DNA of 64,000 bases from Symbiodinium sp. CCMP2592 (Eukaryota > Sar > Dinophyceae > Suessiales > Symbiodiniaceae): NCBI GenBank assembly GCA_905221615.1, contig CAJNDT010000001.1, forward strand, positions 2,097,894 through 2,161,893, given 5' to 3'. Below, piece after piece: positions 30,401 to 39,724 of this stretch. The stretch's first letter is position 1, and the number at the start of each line of letters is the position of its first letter. The position numbers and the translations under genes are program-made. The notes under the pieces are model-generated. The model saw only the letters and a program-made list of their open reading frames with translations. It was not told the origin of the DNA and did no database searches.

Positions 30401-30938
30401 GGAGTCCGCTGCGCTCACCACAGCAGACCTCCACAGGCTTGAGGCCTTCCACTCACAGTCACTCCGCAAGATCCAACGGATCAAAGCTACCTACTACACC
30501 AAGATCCTCACAGACAACCCCCTCGCACAGACCATCCGAAATGAAGGAGTCCGAGCCCTTGCCGACCAGCCCCCACTCACCCACCACATTCACAGGGCAC
30601 AACTAAAGTTGTTTGGTCATGTTTTGAGAGCAACTCCGAGCAACCTGGAGCGAAACTGTGTTTTTACGAAGGCGTTTGTATATAGAGGGGGTACAGTACA
30701 GGCAGGCATACGGCCGGGACGTCGTAGACTGCACTGGGCCGAGCAGTGTGCCGAGCTAGCATGGCACTGGCTCTCGCATACTCCACATGCCATGACTTCC
30801 CTAGCCCCTAGTTTTCCTTTTGCCTTCCTTTTGCTTCACAGGCTGGCTGTTAACCGTCCGGCTTGGCTTCAGTTAGTGGGGCTGCCAACGTGCAAGAAGC
30901 TCCTCAGGTCTAGCGCGTTCTTTTCGTACTCACAGTGA
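27475..30938 (+). pseudogene. LINE ORF2: endonuclease-reverse transcriptase with one late frameshift
   Basis: The frame is open from 27457 (TTG); the first ATG is 27475. Residues ~1-120 are Pro/Thr-rich. The endonuclease follows, with WNTTGLLEAGKI, ALTETHVK (metal-binding Glu), VVYAPHN, VVGDFNAQ, LDHAITK and NSNHFLTRV (usual SDH). The RT has KAPGPDQIPAEAL, NNYRPIALLSTSYKLF, QYGFRATRS, LLDWSQAFDKVHP (motif A Asp), SGIRQGCPLSPYLF and LAYADDMAIF (YADD). A -1 shift near 30095-30110 moves reading to the frame ending at 30938 (SLNLKKCELL, YLGVVLS, IYNAVFIPMIAYG), the thumb and C-terminal region. No RNase H or C-terminal zinc finger is obvious. The enzyme would nick target DNA and copy LINE RNA in place. 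All catalytic residues survive, so the shift is the main defect. Confidence 0.88.
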
Positions 30939-31072
30939 GTACGCTGACTTGTGTCTGCTTTGCATAGGGCCGCCCAAAAAAAAACTGTGAGGGTCCCAGC
31001 TCCCGAACCCCTTAAATGCGTAAGGGACATGTTCCTCATTTTGGCCCCTGCCAGACCTTGGAAGATCGCATG

Positions 31073-31252
31073 CGGCCCCTGCGCTTGCAAAAGAAGGAAG
31101 CTAAAGCGGAAGCCCGTGCAGCTGCGAAAGCACTGAAGAAAGAAGGCCGCCGCCAGCAAAACCTGAAGAAACGCGCCCGAGAACTCTCAGTCGCAGACTT
31201 GTTAGACGTGCTGGCAGTCAAACGTGCTGCTGATGCTGCTAACAGAGCGTAG
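31073..31252 (+). CDS. Short Lys/Ala-rich basic ORF, uncertain
   Basis: 59 residues, RLQKKEAKAEARAAAKALKK type, ending AVKRAADAANRA. The frame opens at 31016 with an alternative start. It is helical and strongly basic. It may be a remnant of a retroelement ORF1. Its last codons fall in the ~280-bp repeat. Confidence 0.25.
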   Translation, partial: RPLRLQKKEAKAEARAAAKALKKEGRRQQNLKKRARELSVADLLDVLAVKRAADAANRA

Positions 31253-31705
31253 AAATCATAGCTGAACATGCTGTGTTGTTGTAACATGCTGTAGTAGTAG
31301 TGGCCTCTCACAGCATTGTTTTATGATGCTCTGCTATGATTCTGTAGTTGCCGTACGCTGCTTGCCAGAGAGCAAGCACCGCTTGCCTCTTTCATCTTGG
31401 GATGAGAAGTCAGACTTTTTTATTCCGTGGTAGAATCGGCGTCAGATCTTTTAGCTCTTCTTGCACCTTGCCTGAAAGCATTGTTTTGTGATGCTGAGTC
31501 AAACGTGCTGCTGATGCGCACAGAGCGTAGAAATCATAGCTCAACATGCTGTGTTGTTGTAACATGCTGTAGTGGCCTTTCAAAGCATTGTTTTATGATG
31601 CCGTGCTATGATTTTGTAGCTGCCGTACGCTGCTTGCCAGAGAGCAAGCACCGTGCCTCAAAGCATTGTTTTGTGATGCTCTGCTATGATTTTGCGGTTT
31701 GAGTA
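31218..31705. repeat. ~280-bp tandem duplication with partial third copy
   Basis: TCAAACGTGCTGCTGATG occurs at 31218 and 31499, and GTAGAAATCATAGCT at 31249 and 31527. The end of the unit (AAAGCATTGTTTTGTGATGC ... GTACGCTGCTTGCCA) recurs once more at 31658-31720. Copies differ by indels. Confidence 0.85.
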
Positions 31706-31720
31706 CGCTGCTTGCCAAGC

Positions 31721-33182
31721 AAGTGCGTGCTGGTCGGCTTTGTTGCAAAGGCGTCGGAAAACCCTAACATGTCACGCAGTTTGTATACGCAACAGCCACT
31801 ATCCGGCAGCTGTGACTCGCAGACTCTCTGCATTCTACATATTGCCACAGTTTTCCTTTCAGAACCTCTCAGCCGGGTATCCGCTACCTGCAGAGAGTGC
31901 CTTGCCTTGCGGGGTCCTCAGCTGCCGAAGTTGCAACAGCAGACGTCCTCTTAGAAGTTTTTGACCATGTGAAATAGCAGACGTGGGATTTGAAGATTCT
32001 TTTTGAATTGACATCTGAGACGTTGCACTTAGTTTCCAAACAAGGTTCTTTCAAGCTGCGCACTTCGCAGGCGGAGGAGTGCTTTCAGCAATTCAATTCA
32101 TCTAGAAACAAGCTGGGTGTGGGCTTTTCTCATCGGCTTCGGTTGGGTACTGTCATCGCTCATTGGCAGTTAGGATAACGTTTATTGGCACTTTATCAAA
32201 GGTTCGATGTTACACTTATTGACGTATTGCTTGAACTGTCAATGGGCGTGCAGTGCACAAGGTTCGGGACTTTTCGAGCTTGCTCCAGCAGTGGCTTCGT
32301 CGTTCGCGGTGCATCACATGAGCCACTTTCTCCAAAGAGACGACAGTTGGATAGCGCTCATTCTCGAAGCATGTGGAGCCTTTCGCAATATTCTTGTAAA
32401 TTGGCAATGCGCAAGATCTGCAGGACGCTTGCAGTATGGATCGTCTGGAGCCTGAGGACGTGGTTCTCACTTTGCAATTGCTCTCTCAGTGTGAAGCATG
32501 CAACGCGAAGAGCTTCTAACCACGGTTTGTTTCCAAGTGCAAGCACGAGACCGAACGAGGGATGGCGGCCTTGCAGACCATGTTTGAGCTTTGAAGAGAG
32601 GGCGGGTGTAGCTTAGATACTGCTCCCACTTATCGACAATTTAATAACAGCTGTCGTCGAAGCATATACTTTGCACCTGCTCTTTCAGTGTGAAGCGTGC
32701 AACGCGAACATCTTCTAACAAATTTTGTCACGGTTTTGCTTCCAAGTGCAAGCACGAGACCCCATGAACGAGGGATGGCGACCATCTGAACCTGAACGTA
32801 CGTTGCAACTCATGCTCATGATGCTCGTTTTCTCAGAATCATGATGCTCTTCCTGTTTCACCCATCCTGGTCACACACAAAACGTGCAGGGTAATTTGAA
32901 GTTTCACCCAATGAAGTTTCACCCAATGTGACTGCATCACACCAGAGAGTGTGACTTCCAGTTTCACCCAAGGTGGCCACATCAACTGTGGAAGATCTTT
33001 GCGGTGAGAACAGCGGGCACCGGTGGATGTGGATCCGGTTTCCTCTTGATAGTACGAGCACGGAACGCAGGACTGCGAGTGCGAAGTACTAGAGGCAGGC
33101 TACACACCATTTGGACGATAGTCCATGCTACAGTGTTATTCCAATCTGCCTGGCCCGCCCCGGGCGTCACACACCTCCAACA
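31721..33182. other. Degenerate repeat-rich region, no gene supported
   Basis: It holds a ~202-bp duplication: CAGTGTGAAGCATGCAACGC at ~32489 and CAGTGTGAAGCGTGCAACGC at ~32690, each followed by TCCAAGTGCAAGCACGAGACC and GAACGAGGGATGGCG. GAAGTTTCACCCAATG is duplicated at ~32898 and ~32914. Open frames are short and unrecognised. Confidence 0.6.
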
Positions 33183-33362
33183 TTGTATAACCCAAACGGG
33201 GTGTGGTGTAAAACGCAGGGAAACAGGGACCCGCAGGGACCCGCATGTGCGTTTTTCCTAGGAAACGAGGGACCCGCAGGGACCCGCAGGGACCCGCGAT
33301 TGCGGTATTCCCTAGGAAAAACGGGACCCGCCGGGACCCGCAGGGACCCGCGATTGCGGTAT
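33183..33362. repeat. GGGACCCGCA microsatellite cluster
   Basis: Runs of (CAGGGACCCG)n are separated by TTTTTCCTAGGAAACGAG or ATTGCGGTATTCCCTAGGAA spacers. A dispersed partner at 33720-33870 repeats ACCCGCAGGGACCCG and the GGTGTAAAACGCA(G/C)GG motif. Confidence 0.8.
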
Positions 33363-33410
33363 TCTTTGGGAGCCGCAGCAGGTCCACCCTGTTTGCTGCA
33401 GGCCCTTCCG

Positions 33411-33670
33411 CGATGTGTGCCGTCTGTCGGCCCATTCAGCGAGCAGCTTTGTTTCGCCTTGCAAATGCCCGCAATTTCCTGACTTTTTGTTTGAGGAATC
33501 CACTGCGAGTCCCTAAGGGCCCAACGCTGCCCTTGGAGACTGATGTGTGCCGTGTGTCGGCCCATTCAGCGAGCAGCTTCATTTCGCCTTTCAAATGCCC
33601 GCAATTTCCTGACTTTTTTGTTTGAGGATCCACTGCGAGTCCCTAAGGGCCCAACGCTGCCCTTGGAGAT
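33411..33670. repeat. ~130-bp tandem duplication
   Basis: GATGTGTGCCGTCTGTCGGC at 33411 and GATGTGTGCCGTGTGTCGGC at 33541 start two units sharing CCCATTCAGCGAGCAGCTT, ATGCCCGCAATTTCCTGAC and GTCCCTAAGGGCCCAACGC. They differ by a few substitutions and one-base indels. Confidence 0.88.
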
Positions 33671-34298
33671 GTTACGGTTCTGCTCATTGCGTTTCAGGAG
33701 TTGCTTATCGGATTATCGGCTTTCAGGGAAAACGGGACCCGCAGGGACCCGGCATGGTGTAACACCTGCAATAACCCGAACGCGGTGCGGTGTAAAACCA
33801 ATGCATTTTTCTTGCAGGGAAAGAAGGACTCGCGGGGGTGTAAAACGCACGGGAACAGGGACCCGCGATGCGTGGAACTTCCAGAGCGCCGCGATGCTGG
33901 TATGGTATTCTATGGGAAAACGGGGCACGCAGGTGGACTTGGAGAAGAGGTTGCTTGGCATACAGTGCGAGCGTTGGGTAAGAAAACGAGTCAGTCAGCT
34001 CAGAGGTCACTCATTTTTGTAGCAATGCTCAGATTGCAAGATGTGCCAGCGCTAATGCCATCCGTATTCTACAATCGGTCAGCGGCTGCAGGTGTGGCTC
34101 AGTACCATTGTAGAGTACGATGGCAGCGCATGGATATGAGTCACTACATGCTACCTAGATGTAGTCCAAAGCCCGCAGGGACGCGCGAGGGGTTGAGTGT
34201 TGCAGCTGAAACCCGATTGCAAAGAGACTACTGGCATGCTCTCGTTTCGGGCGCTGTCCTGCTAGAGAGAAGTTGGGGGTCAAAGGACGGGGCCCTCT
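33671..34298. other. Spacer left of the pogo array
   Basis: It contains dispersed pieces of the GGGACCCGCA repeat (33725-33875). From 33880 to 34298 nothing is recognised. Confidence 0.4.
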
Positions 34299-36352
34299 CA
34301 GTGAGGTTCAGTGCTAACGCGCTGTGTGCAAAAGAAACGGCTCTGTGACGCAATTCTGTCCGACATGCTGTTGCAGAGACAGGGTTTTCACGGCGCTGGA
34401 CAGCTTGTGCACAGTCTGCAAGCTCGCTGCTAGCAGTTGTTTGTGTTGGAGTGGAGAGTGTCTGTGCGTATGCTATGTGGTGCATCCTGGAGCAAGAGCT
34501 ATTTATTGCTTCTGATTGCTTTCCGCCGGCAGGAAGGACCAAGAGAGGCGCCACTGCCTCCTCCAGCTGCTGCCGTCGAGGCCGAGCCAAGTTCAGCAGG
34601 GTTTTAGACATAGTCAAACTGTGATGCTGTCCTACAGCCCCACAACCAGGTGCAGCGCTTGTCAAAGGAAATTGCGAGCACGAAGCAATCATTGAAGCGA
34701 TTGCGTCGTGCAGTTTCCAACCTGTTTTTGACAGCTCGGCAGATTACAATTGTCTTGGCCGTTTACATGCTGTCGGAGTATGACATCGGGGTAGCTCGGG
34801 CTTATGTTCGTTTCGTCCACTGTCAAAAGCGGACCAATGCTGATGCACACACTGAATACACTGATGCCACACTGGATGCCCGCATTGAAAACTGGTATCT
34901 CGAAGCCGCTCTAGACAAACTGGTGAAGCTTCAAGACCCTGGTCCAGTACGTCGGGAAGCTGTTCGGTTTTTGGCACAAAATCAGACAGTTTTTTGGGTT
35001 TCCAGGCAAAACGAGCGCGGCGTGGCGCCTACATCCGCTGCTACAGCATCGGTGTTTGTGCAAACCTGCCATAAATATGGAGTGCTGGAGCAGGCTTTGG
35101 TTAGATCAATCCACAACAACACGATCTCACACCGACATGGTCGCCACATGCGCAAATGGGCAAAACGATATCGTGAAAGGTTCCATCTGCGATTTGGTGT
35201 ATTGAATGAAGAGCGGACCAGTTCCAGGACCAGTTGAGGAGACTCGACGTAAGGCGGTTCGGCGGCATTTTGGTCCGTTTTTGCGTTCCCTAAACTGGTA
35301 CCAAAAAAAGTGCCCAAAATGGGAACGTTAGTGGGAACGTAGATACGGGAAGGTCGAAAACCCATCCTCCCAAGGTTCCCCTTTTGAGACCCCAAGGTTG
35401 TGAGAGTTCCGGCAGGCAAACAGGCCGTCTTTATCAATGTGGACGAAACTAGCATATCTCTGGCGCGGCCAGACCTCAAGGGCAATATCGTGCCCGGAAA
35501 GTGCTCCTTGCAGCGGAAGGGAAAGCGTACAAGGGGTGCCTTGACCCACGTGGCCAGCATTTGCAACCGATCCGACATCCAGCCGTGTCTTCCGCAAGTG
35601 ATCTTGAGCAACACACGTGTTGTGAGTCAGAAGCTGGCCAAATCGTTGTTGCCCCTGCAGCCGGAAACAGTGCGATTGGTACGGGGCAAGACTGGCTGGA
35701 GTACAGCTGCTTCCTTCGTAGAGTATTTGAAAATGCTTCGAGACGCACTATCACTGTGGCCAGAGATTCAACCCATCCTCGTGATGGATTGTGCTCCAGC
35801 CCATCTTGCTGACAGCGTGATAGAAGCTGCCAATAATCAAGGTTTTTTTACAGCTGTTTGCCCCGCCGGCCTGACGCCTCTGCTCCAACCGCTAGATGTA
35901 TATTGTTTCCAGGGGTACAAGCACTATTTGGCAGAGAAAACCAGAGACGCAGTAGACTTGTCCATGTCTTCACGGATGCAAATTTTGTTTGGAGCCTGCA
36001 CGACTTACTTGAGTCGTCGGAGTTGGAAGTTTGCTTTTGGCCGGCTTCAACTAACAGATGAGCAAACGCCTGTGTCTCGGGGCCTGCAGGATGTATTTCC
36101 TGCCGGTTTGCCAACGTTGGACCCGCAGATGCCCACCCATGAAGATCTTGAGGACCTTTTCCCGTCTCGCCGTACACTGAATCACAGTGAATGGATTCGT
36201 GTTCCACTTCGCACGGGAAGACTGCGACTTCGTGTGTAGGCCCTTGTTGGTTCTGTGCGTTTTTAATTGCCAGTTTGCCTACTTCCGAATCGTACTGTAT
36301 GAAAGCCCCGCAGATGGAACCAATCTCTTAAAAGATCTTGTTTCGAAAGCAC
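34299..36352 (+). mobile_element. pogo/Tigger-like DNA transposon, copy A (defective)
   Basis: First of three ~2.06-2.08 kb head-to-tail copies, starting CAGTGAGGTTCAGTGC. Its right end GTTTCGAAAGCAC abuts the YR retrotransposon. The complete right end seen in copy C is GAAAGCACTG, so both ends begin CAGTG when read inward, as expected for pogo-type termini. No TA duplicate flanks copy A on the left. Confidence 0.8.
34650..36239 (+). pseudogene. DDE_1 (pogo-like) transposase, copy A, disrupted
   Basis: Same gene as the intact copy at 48163-49781. Relative to it, this copy has a 4-bp insertion at ~35204 (GTATTGAATGAAGAGC versus GTATTGAAGAGC), which ends the first exon frame early. It also lacks 33 bp at ~35404 that encode FLQWVSWLRS-like residues after the intron. 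The catalytic Asp motifs remain: INVDETSIS, LVMDCAPAH and LLQPLDVYCFQGYK. The N-terminal helix-rich DNA-binding part (RRHGRHMRKWAKRYRERFHL region) is preserved. Inactive as it stands. Confidence 0.85.
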
Positions 36353-36482
36353 GCTTGTCGTGAGTTTGTTGTTTTGGTCGACAGTGTTTTCGGTAAGTAC
36401 TTGAGCTTGCATTGCTTCGCCCTGCGCCGCACTGCTAGCTCAAGCTGTCGACCCGGATCGCTTCCGATTTTAGCTTTTTTCA
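36353..36482 (+). repeat. Split direct repeat A1
   Basis: 130 bp, from GCTTGTCGTGAGTTTG to TTAGCTTTTTTCA. Identical to 47505-47634. Left end of the YR retrotransposon. Confidence 0.95.
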
Positions 36483-36611
36483 ATGCATTGCACTTGCTTA
36501 GCTTTACATGCAGCTTTACATGCAGCTTTCTACACAGCTTGAGTTTGCATGCATTCACTTTTGGTATTTTCTTGCGAGCTAGGCTTCTTTTGCTCCGCTC
36601 TGCTCCGCGCC

Positions 36612-37250
36612 ATGGGTCGCCAAGGGCAGATCAAACGGCCGCGCGCCGAGCCCGCAGTCGCTTCTGCCAGCACCGCTGTGCACTCGCCCACACATGCTCA
36701 GCTTGTTGTGGCTCGCTGGGCCCTTTGGCGTCGTTCCCCAGGGTCTTTCGCCATGCCCAGCACTGCTTCTTGGATTGCATGCCTTGAGTCGGCGTGCTCA
36801 GCAGGTTTCTTGCTCAGCTTCCTCTGCTTCTTTGACTGCCGGTGCCTCGCTCAGCTTTGCATCGCTTCGCACAGGCATCTTTGCACTTCTTGGGACGTCT
36901 CTCCTTCTTGCAGACGCATTCTGCTCAGCGTTGCTTTCCGCAATCGCACCCAGCCCGAGGTTTTCTGTTGGCGCTATCAACAAGCTAGGCCCTGCCCCAT
37001 CAGCAATACCCCGCCTCGCCTGATTCTCGTCAGGCGTCGCCTGGCACTTTGGTCTTCATCGCCCCGCGTCTTCTTTCAGGCGGATTCGACTCTAAGCGTT
37101 TGCTGGTTTCAATTCAGAGTCGCGGGTTACTTCTTTAGTTGCTTCTGCATCGCTTCTTTCCGCAGCCTATCTTCAGCAAGCAGAGAAGCACGCAATGCTC
37201 TTAGCCAGCTGTACCATTTCACCCCAGCCGAGATTGCAGCCCTCGCTTAA
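36612..37250 (+). CDS. Possible first ORF of the YR element, unsupported product
   Basis: ATG at 36612 in a fair context (GCCATGG). The first ~25 residues are basic (MGRQGQIKRPRAEPAV). The rest is rich in Cys, Phe, Leu and Ser, because the strand is pyrimidine-rich, and may not be coding. No domain. It ends just before the next ATG. Confidence 0.25.
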   Translation: MGRQGQIKRPRAEPAVASASTAVHSPTHAQLVVARWALWRRSPGSFAMPSTASWIACLESACSAGFLLSFLCFFDCRCLAQLCIASHRHLCTSWDVSPSCRRILLSVAFRNRTQPEVFCWRYQQARPCPISNTPPRLILVRRRLALWSSSPRVFFQADSTLSVCWFQFRVAGYFFSCFCIASFRSLSSASREARNALSQLYHFTPAEIAALA

Positions 37251-37273
37251 GTCCCGCCCCGCCTCTGCTTGTC

Positions 37274-37924
37274 ATGTCCTCAGGGTCCGAATGGCTCCGT
37301 TACTCCGCTCAGGAACTGCTCCGCAACGCACCGGCTCCTGTTTGGCGCGCCGACGACAGCCCGCCCAGCACTGCATCGGTTTGGTCTAGCACGCCCAGCA
37401 GTCTCCGCAGCAGCGTCGTGGTGGCAGCGGCATGTGCCAGAGCCGAAGCATCAGCCTCGCGCCGAGCTGAAGCTTGGCTTGCCTCGCAACGCACCGCCCA
37501 CGCCGCAGCATCTCCTGCATCGCACAGCTCCAGTTTCGTGGACCTCGCCTTGGAGGAGGATACACTACTGGATCGCCGCATTCTGCACCGTATCTGCTCT
37601 GCATCGCTACCTGAAGAGGTTCGGGCACTGCACTGCTGCTCCCAGACTCTCTGGGAGCAGTGGTTGGAGATACGGCAACGTGAGCATCTCTTTTTGTTCT
37701 GCGATTTTACCAGCAACGCACCGCCCTGCGCTGCCCTGTGGTACCGCAGGCCCCTGCTTCAGCTCGGCATCTCTTCTGTGCCGATTTATTCTTTGCGCGA
37801 CGCACAGCCCAGCAACGCTGACGTCATGGTAGATTTTCTACCCGGTGGTTTTTTCCACCCATACGCAATCGCACCGCGCCGCAACTGCTGTGCCGCCAGC
37901 ACTGTTTCACGCACAGCGCACTAG
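37274..37924 (+). CDS. 216-residue ORF of the YR element, unknown (Gag-like candidate)
   Basis: ATG at 37274. The N-terminal half is Ala/Ser/Arg-rich (VVVAAACARAEASASRRAEA). Residues ~95-165 look globular, with acidic and Trp residues (LALEEDTLLDRRILHRICSA, TLWEQWLEIRQREHLFLF). No recognised family. It lies between A1 and the main Gag/YR genes. 37925-38711 after it holds only short pyrimidine-rich frames. Confidence 0.35.
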   Translation: MSSGSEWLRYSAQELLRNAPAPVWRADDSPPSTASVWSSTPSSLRSSVVVAAACARAEASASRRAEAWLASQRTAHAAASPASHSSSFVDLALEEDTLLDRRILHRICSASLPEEVRALHCCSQTLWEQWLEIRQREHLFLFCDFTSNAPPCAALWYRRPLLQLGISSVPIYSLRDAQPSNADVMVDFLPGGFFHPYAIAPRRNCCAASTVSRTAH

Positions 37925-38711
37925 CACAGCACTGCTTTTGTGGTTTTCTACATTGCATCGCAAAAGCATTCTTGCCAGCATCCTTGTTGCATGTCGGTTT
38001 CAGCCTCAAGCTCAGCTTTTCTTTAGAGTGCCTCGCGTCTGCCAGGCACTTCTTCCTCGACTTCTGCATCAACCTTTGGCTCGCGGGCCTGCTGCTCATC
38101 GGTCGGGGCCGCCCCGCCTCAGTTTTGCCAACCCTCGCTTGGGTCGCGGCTGCACCGCCATGTCCTGCCTCAGGTCAACCAATCTCTGGGCGACATCCCC
38201 CTTTTCAGCACCGCTGGCTGCTTTCAGGAGCCGCCTGCCCTGCTCTTTTTTCTTGCTGCGCTCAGCCCGCCTGGATTCAGGTCCTACTTCGTCTTCTGCT
38301 TCGCGATCGCTTCGCCTAGCACTGTTTTCGGCAAGCTGCCCTGGTTGCCTCTGCCTCCTTTGCTTTTCCGTTTTTTGCTCAGGTCTGCACTTCTTCCTCT
38401 TTGCGCCCCGACGGTCTTGGCCTCAGCTCCTTGCATGCCTTGCTCTGCCTCGCATTTTTCAGCATTGGCTTGCCTACTTGGTGGATTCCCTCCGTGCTTT
38501 GGCTCAGCGGGCTACGCAAGGCTCGTCGCACAGCTTCTCGGCCAAGGACACATTTCGTCTTCAGCCCCGCTAGTGGCCCGAGCCTCTTAAGGCACAGCAC
38601 TGCAGACAGCTCTGCTCCACTTCATCTTCGCATACTTAAGCACGCATCAGGTCACTTAACAGACTGTGACATCATCATTTCTGTTTCTTTGCCCTGCACC
38701 GCTCTTGCATC

Positions 38712-39104
38712 ATGTCTGGCTTGGGCGCTGCCTGGGTCGCACTCGCCTCTGCCACCAACGAGGAGTTGGTGGAATCTGCACAGCGCCTTGGACCCCTGCA
38801 AAGCCTCAGGCTCAGCGCCTGCCTCACGCACGGCGCTTATTTGGCCGAGATCGAGACGCACTGCAAAGGCAACAAGACGCCCCGCGAGCCCCTGAAAACT
38901 ATTCCGGAACCCCCGGCCAGCTCTGCACCTTCTGACCCCCCTGCAAAGCCAACGCCTGATCCCGCACCAGCACCGCAGGCTGCTCCTGCGGCCACAGCCA
39001 CACCTGAGCCTGCTGTTGCTCAGCCTTCCCCCGCACCCGCCACTTTTTCTGACCCTCGCGGCACCCAGCACCGCCACCGCAGGCCAAGAGCTCAGTGCCT
39101 GTGA
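38712..39104 (+). CDS. Gag-like protein, N-terminal part
   Basis: ATG at 38712. The N-terminal ~55 residues are helical (NEELVESAQRLGPLQSLRLS). A Pro/Ala-rich linker follows (PAKPTPDPAPAPQAAPAA). From about 39045 the reading that makes protein sense moves to another frame (PAPPPQAKSSVPVKAMPAYP), which continues in the next entry. The two are probably one Gag protein separated by a -1 shift, or by an undetected intron. Confidence 0.5.
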   Translation: MSGLGAAWVALASATNEELVESAQRLGPLQSLRLSACLTHGAYLAEIETHCKGNKTPREPLKTIPEPPASSAPSDPPAKPTPDPAPAPQAAPAATATPEPAVAQPSPAPATFSDPRGTQHRHRRPRAQCL

Positions 39105-39724
39105 AAGCAATGCCTGCATACCCGCCTGGAGCATTCTACTTGACACCAGTGGGAGACCAGTTTTTCGCAGCCCCACATCCTGCACCATCCGCTGGCCCCG
39201 CTACTCAGTCTTGGGCCGATATGTCGGATCCTGCACAACAGCCACCGCTTGACTTTGTCAACCCTGCACCGCCGCCAGTGCCGGTTTGGCCCAAGCAGTT
39301 TACGCAGCAAGAAAAACGCTGCGCCGATCCCGCACCTGCTCCCCCCGCCCCGCATGCTCAGCCCCGCCCCGCCACGGCCAAGGAGCGGCGCGAAAGCCGC
39401 CCCCCGCCCCGCAACGAGGACTTCATCGCCGCCGCTGACGTCCCTGCACAGGATGATCTCGCACATGCCCCGCAAATCGGCTCTTGGTGTCAGGCATCGC
39501 ACCGCACTCCGGCGGAAGTCCGCTGGAGTCGCCAGGCCCCACCGTGGTATCGAGATCGCCGCGGTCGGGTCTGCTGCGCAATTCAATGCGACTCCACGCA
39601 CAGCTCCGGCGATTGCTTGCCATGTGGTAAGCCATTCCGCCTTGCACAGCCTCTGGCAACAGAGATGCATAATAAGCACCGCTGCTCGATTTGCAAGAGC
39701 AAAGAAGAGAGGGAAGAGCAGTGA
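39056..39724 (+). CDS. Gag-like protein, C-terminal part with Cys/His cluster
   Basis: The frame is used from about 39056 and contains an ATG at 39095-region codons (alternative start first). Pro-rich and aromatic sequence (YPPGAFYLTPVGDQFF) is followed by basic/Pro-rich segments and a terminal cluster CCAIQCDSTHSSGDCLPCGK ... HRCSIC, whose Cys/His spacing suggests zinc binding to RNA. Probably the nucleic-acid-binding end of the Gag begun at 38712. It ends in acidic KEEREEQ. Confidence 0.45.
   Translation, partial: SRHPAPPPQAKSSVPVKAMPAYPPGAFYLTPVGDQFFAAPHPAPSAGPATQSWADMSDPAQQPPLDFVNPAPPPVPVWPKQFTQQEKRCADPAPAPPAPHAQPRPATAKERRESRPPPRNEDFIAAADVPAQDDLAHAPQIGSWCQASHRTPAEVRWSRQAPPWYRDRRGRVCCAIQCDSTHSSGDCLPCGKPFRLAQPLATEMHNKHRCSICKSKEEREEQ

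Larger units (their letters stand above)
25040..30984 (+). mobile_element. LINE-type non-LTR retrotransposon, near full length (5.95 kb)
   Basis: It contains an ORF1-like coiled-coil region, an apurinic-type endonuclease and a reverse transcriptase in sense order, and it ends in nine A's (30976-30984). CTGTGAGGGTCC starts at 25040 and again right after the A-tract at 30985, and similarity extends over ~26 bp with about three mismatches. This may be an aged target-site duplication or the start of a second copy. Frames are interrupted several times, so the copy is probably inactive. 26843-27474, between the ORFs, has Pro/Ser/Thr-rich reading in more than one frame and is probably inter-ORF or ORF2 N-terminal sequence. 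About 36 TCACAG hexamers lie on the sense strand. Confidence 0.85.

Noticed and set aside
31218-31700. CRISPR-like direct repeats
   Set aside because: Units are ~280 bp tandem duplications with no short-repeat/unique-spacer pattern, and the context is eukaryotic.
36612-38600. Additional plus-strand frames in the pyrimidine-rich 5' part of the YR element
   Set aside because: All frames there are Cys/Leu/Phe/Ser-rich because of base composition. Only those with an ATG and some globular character are listed, at low confidence.
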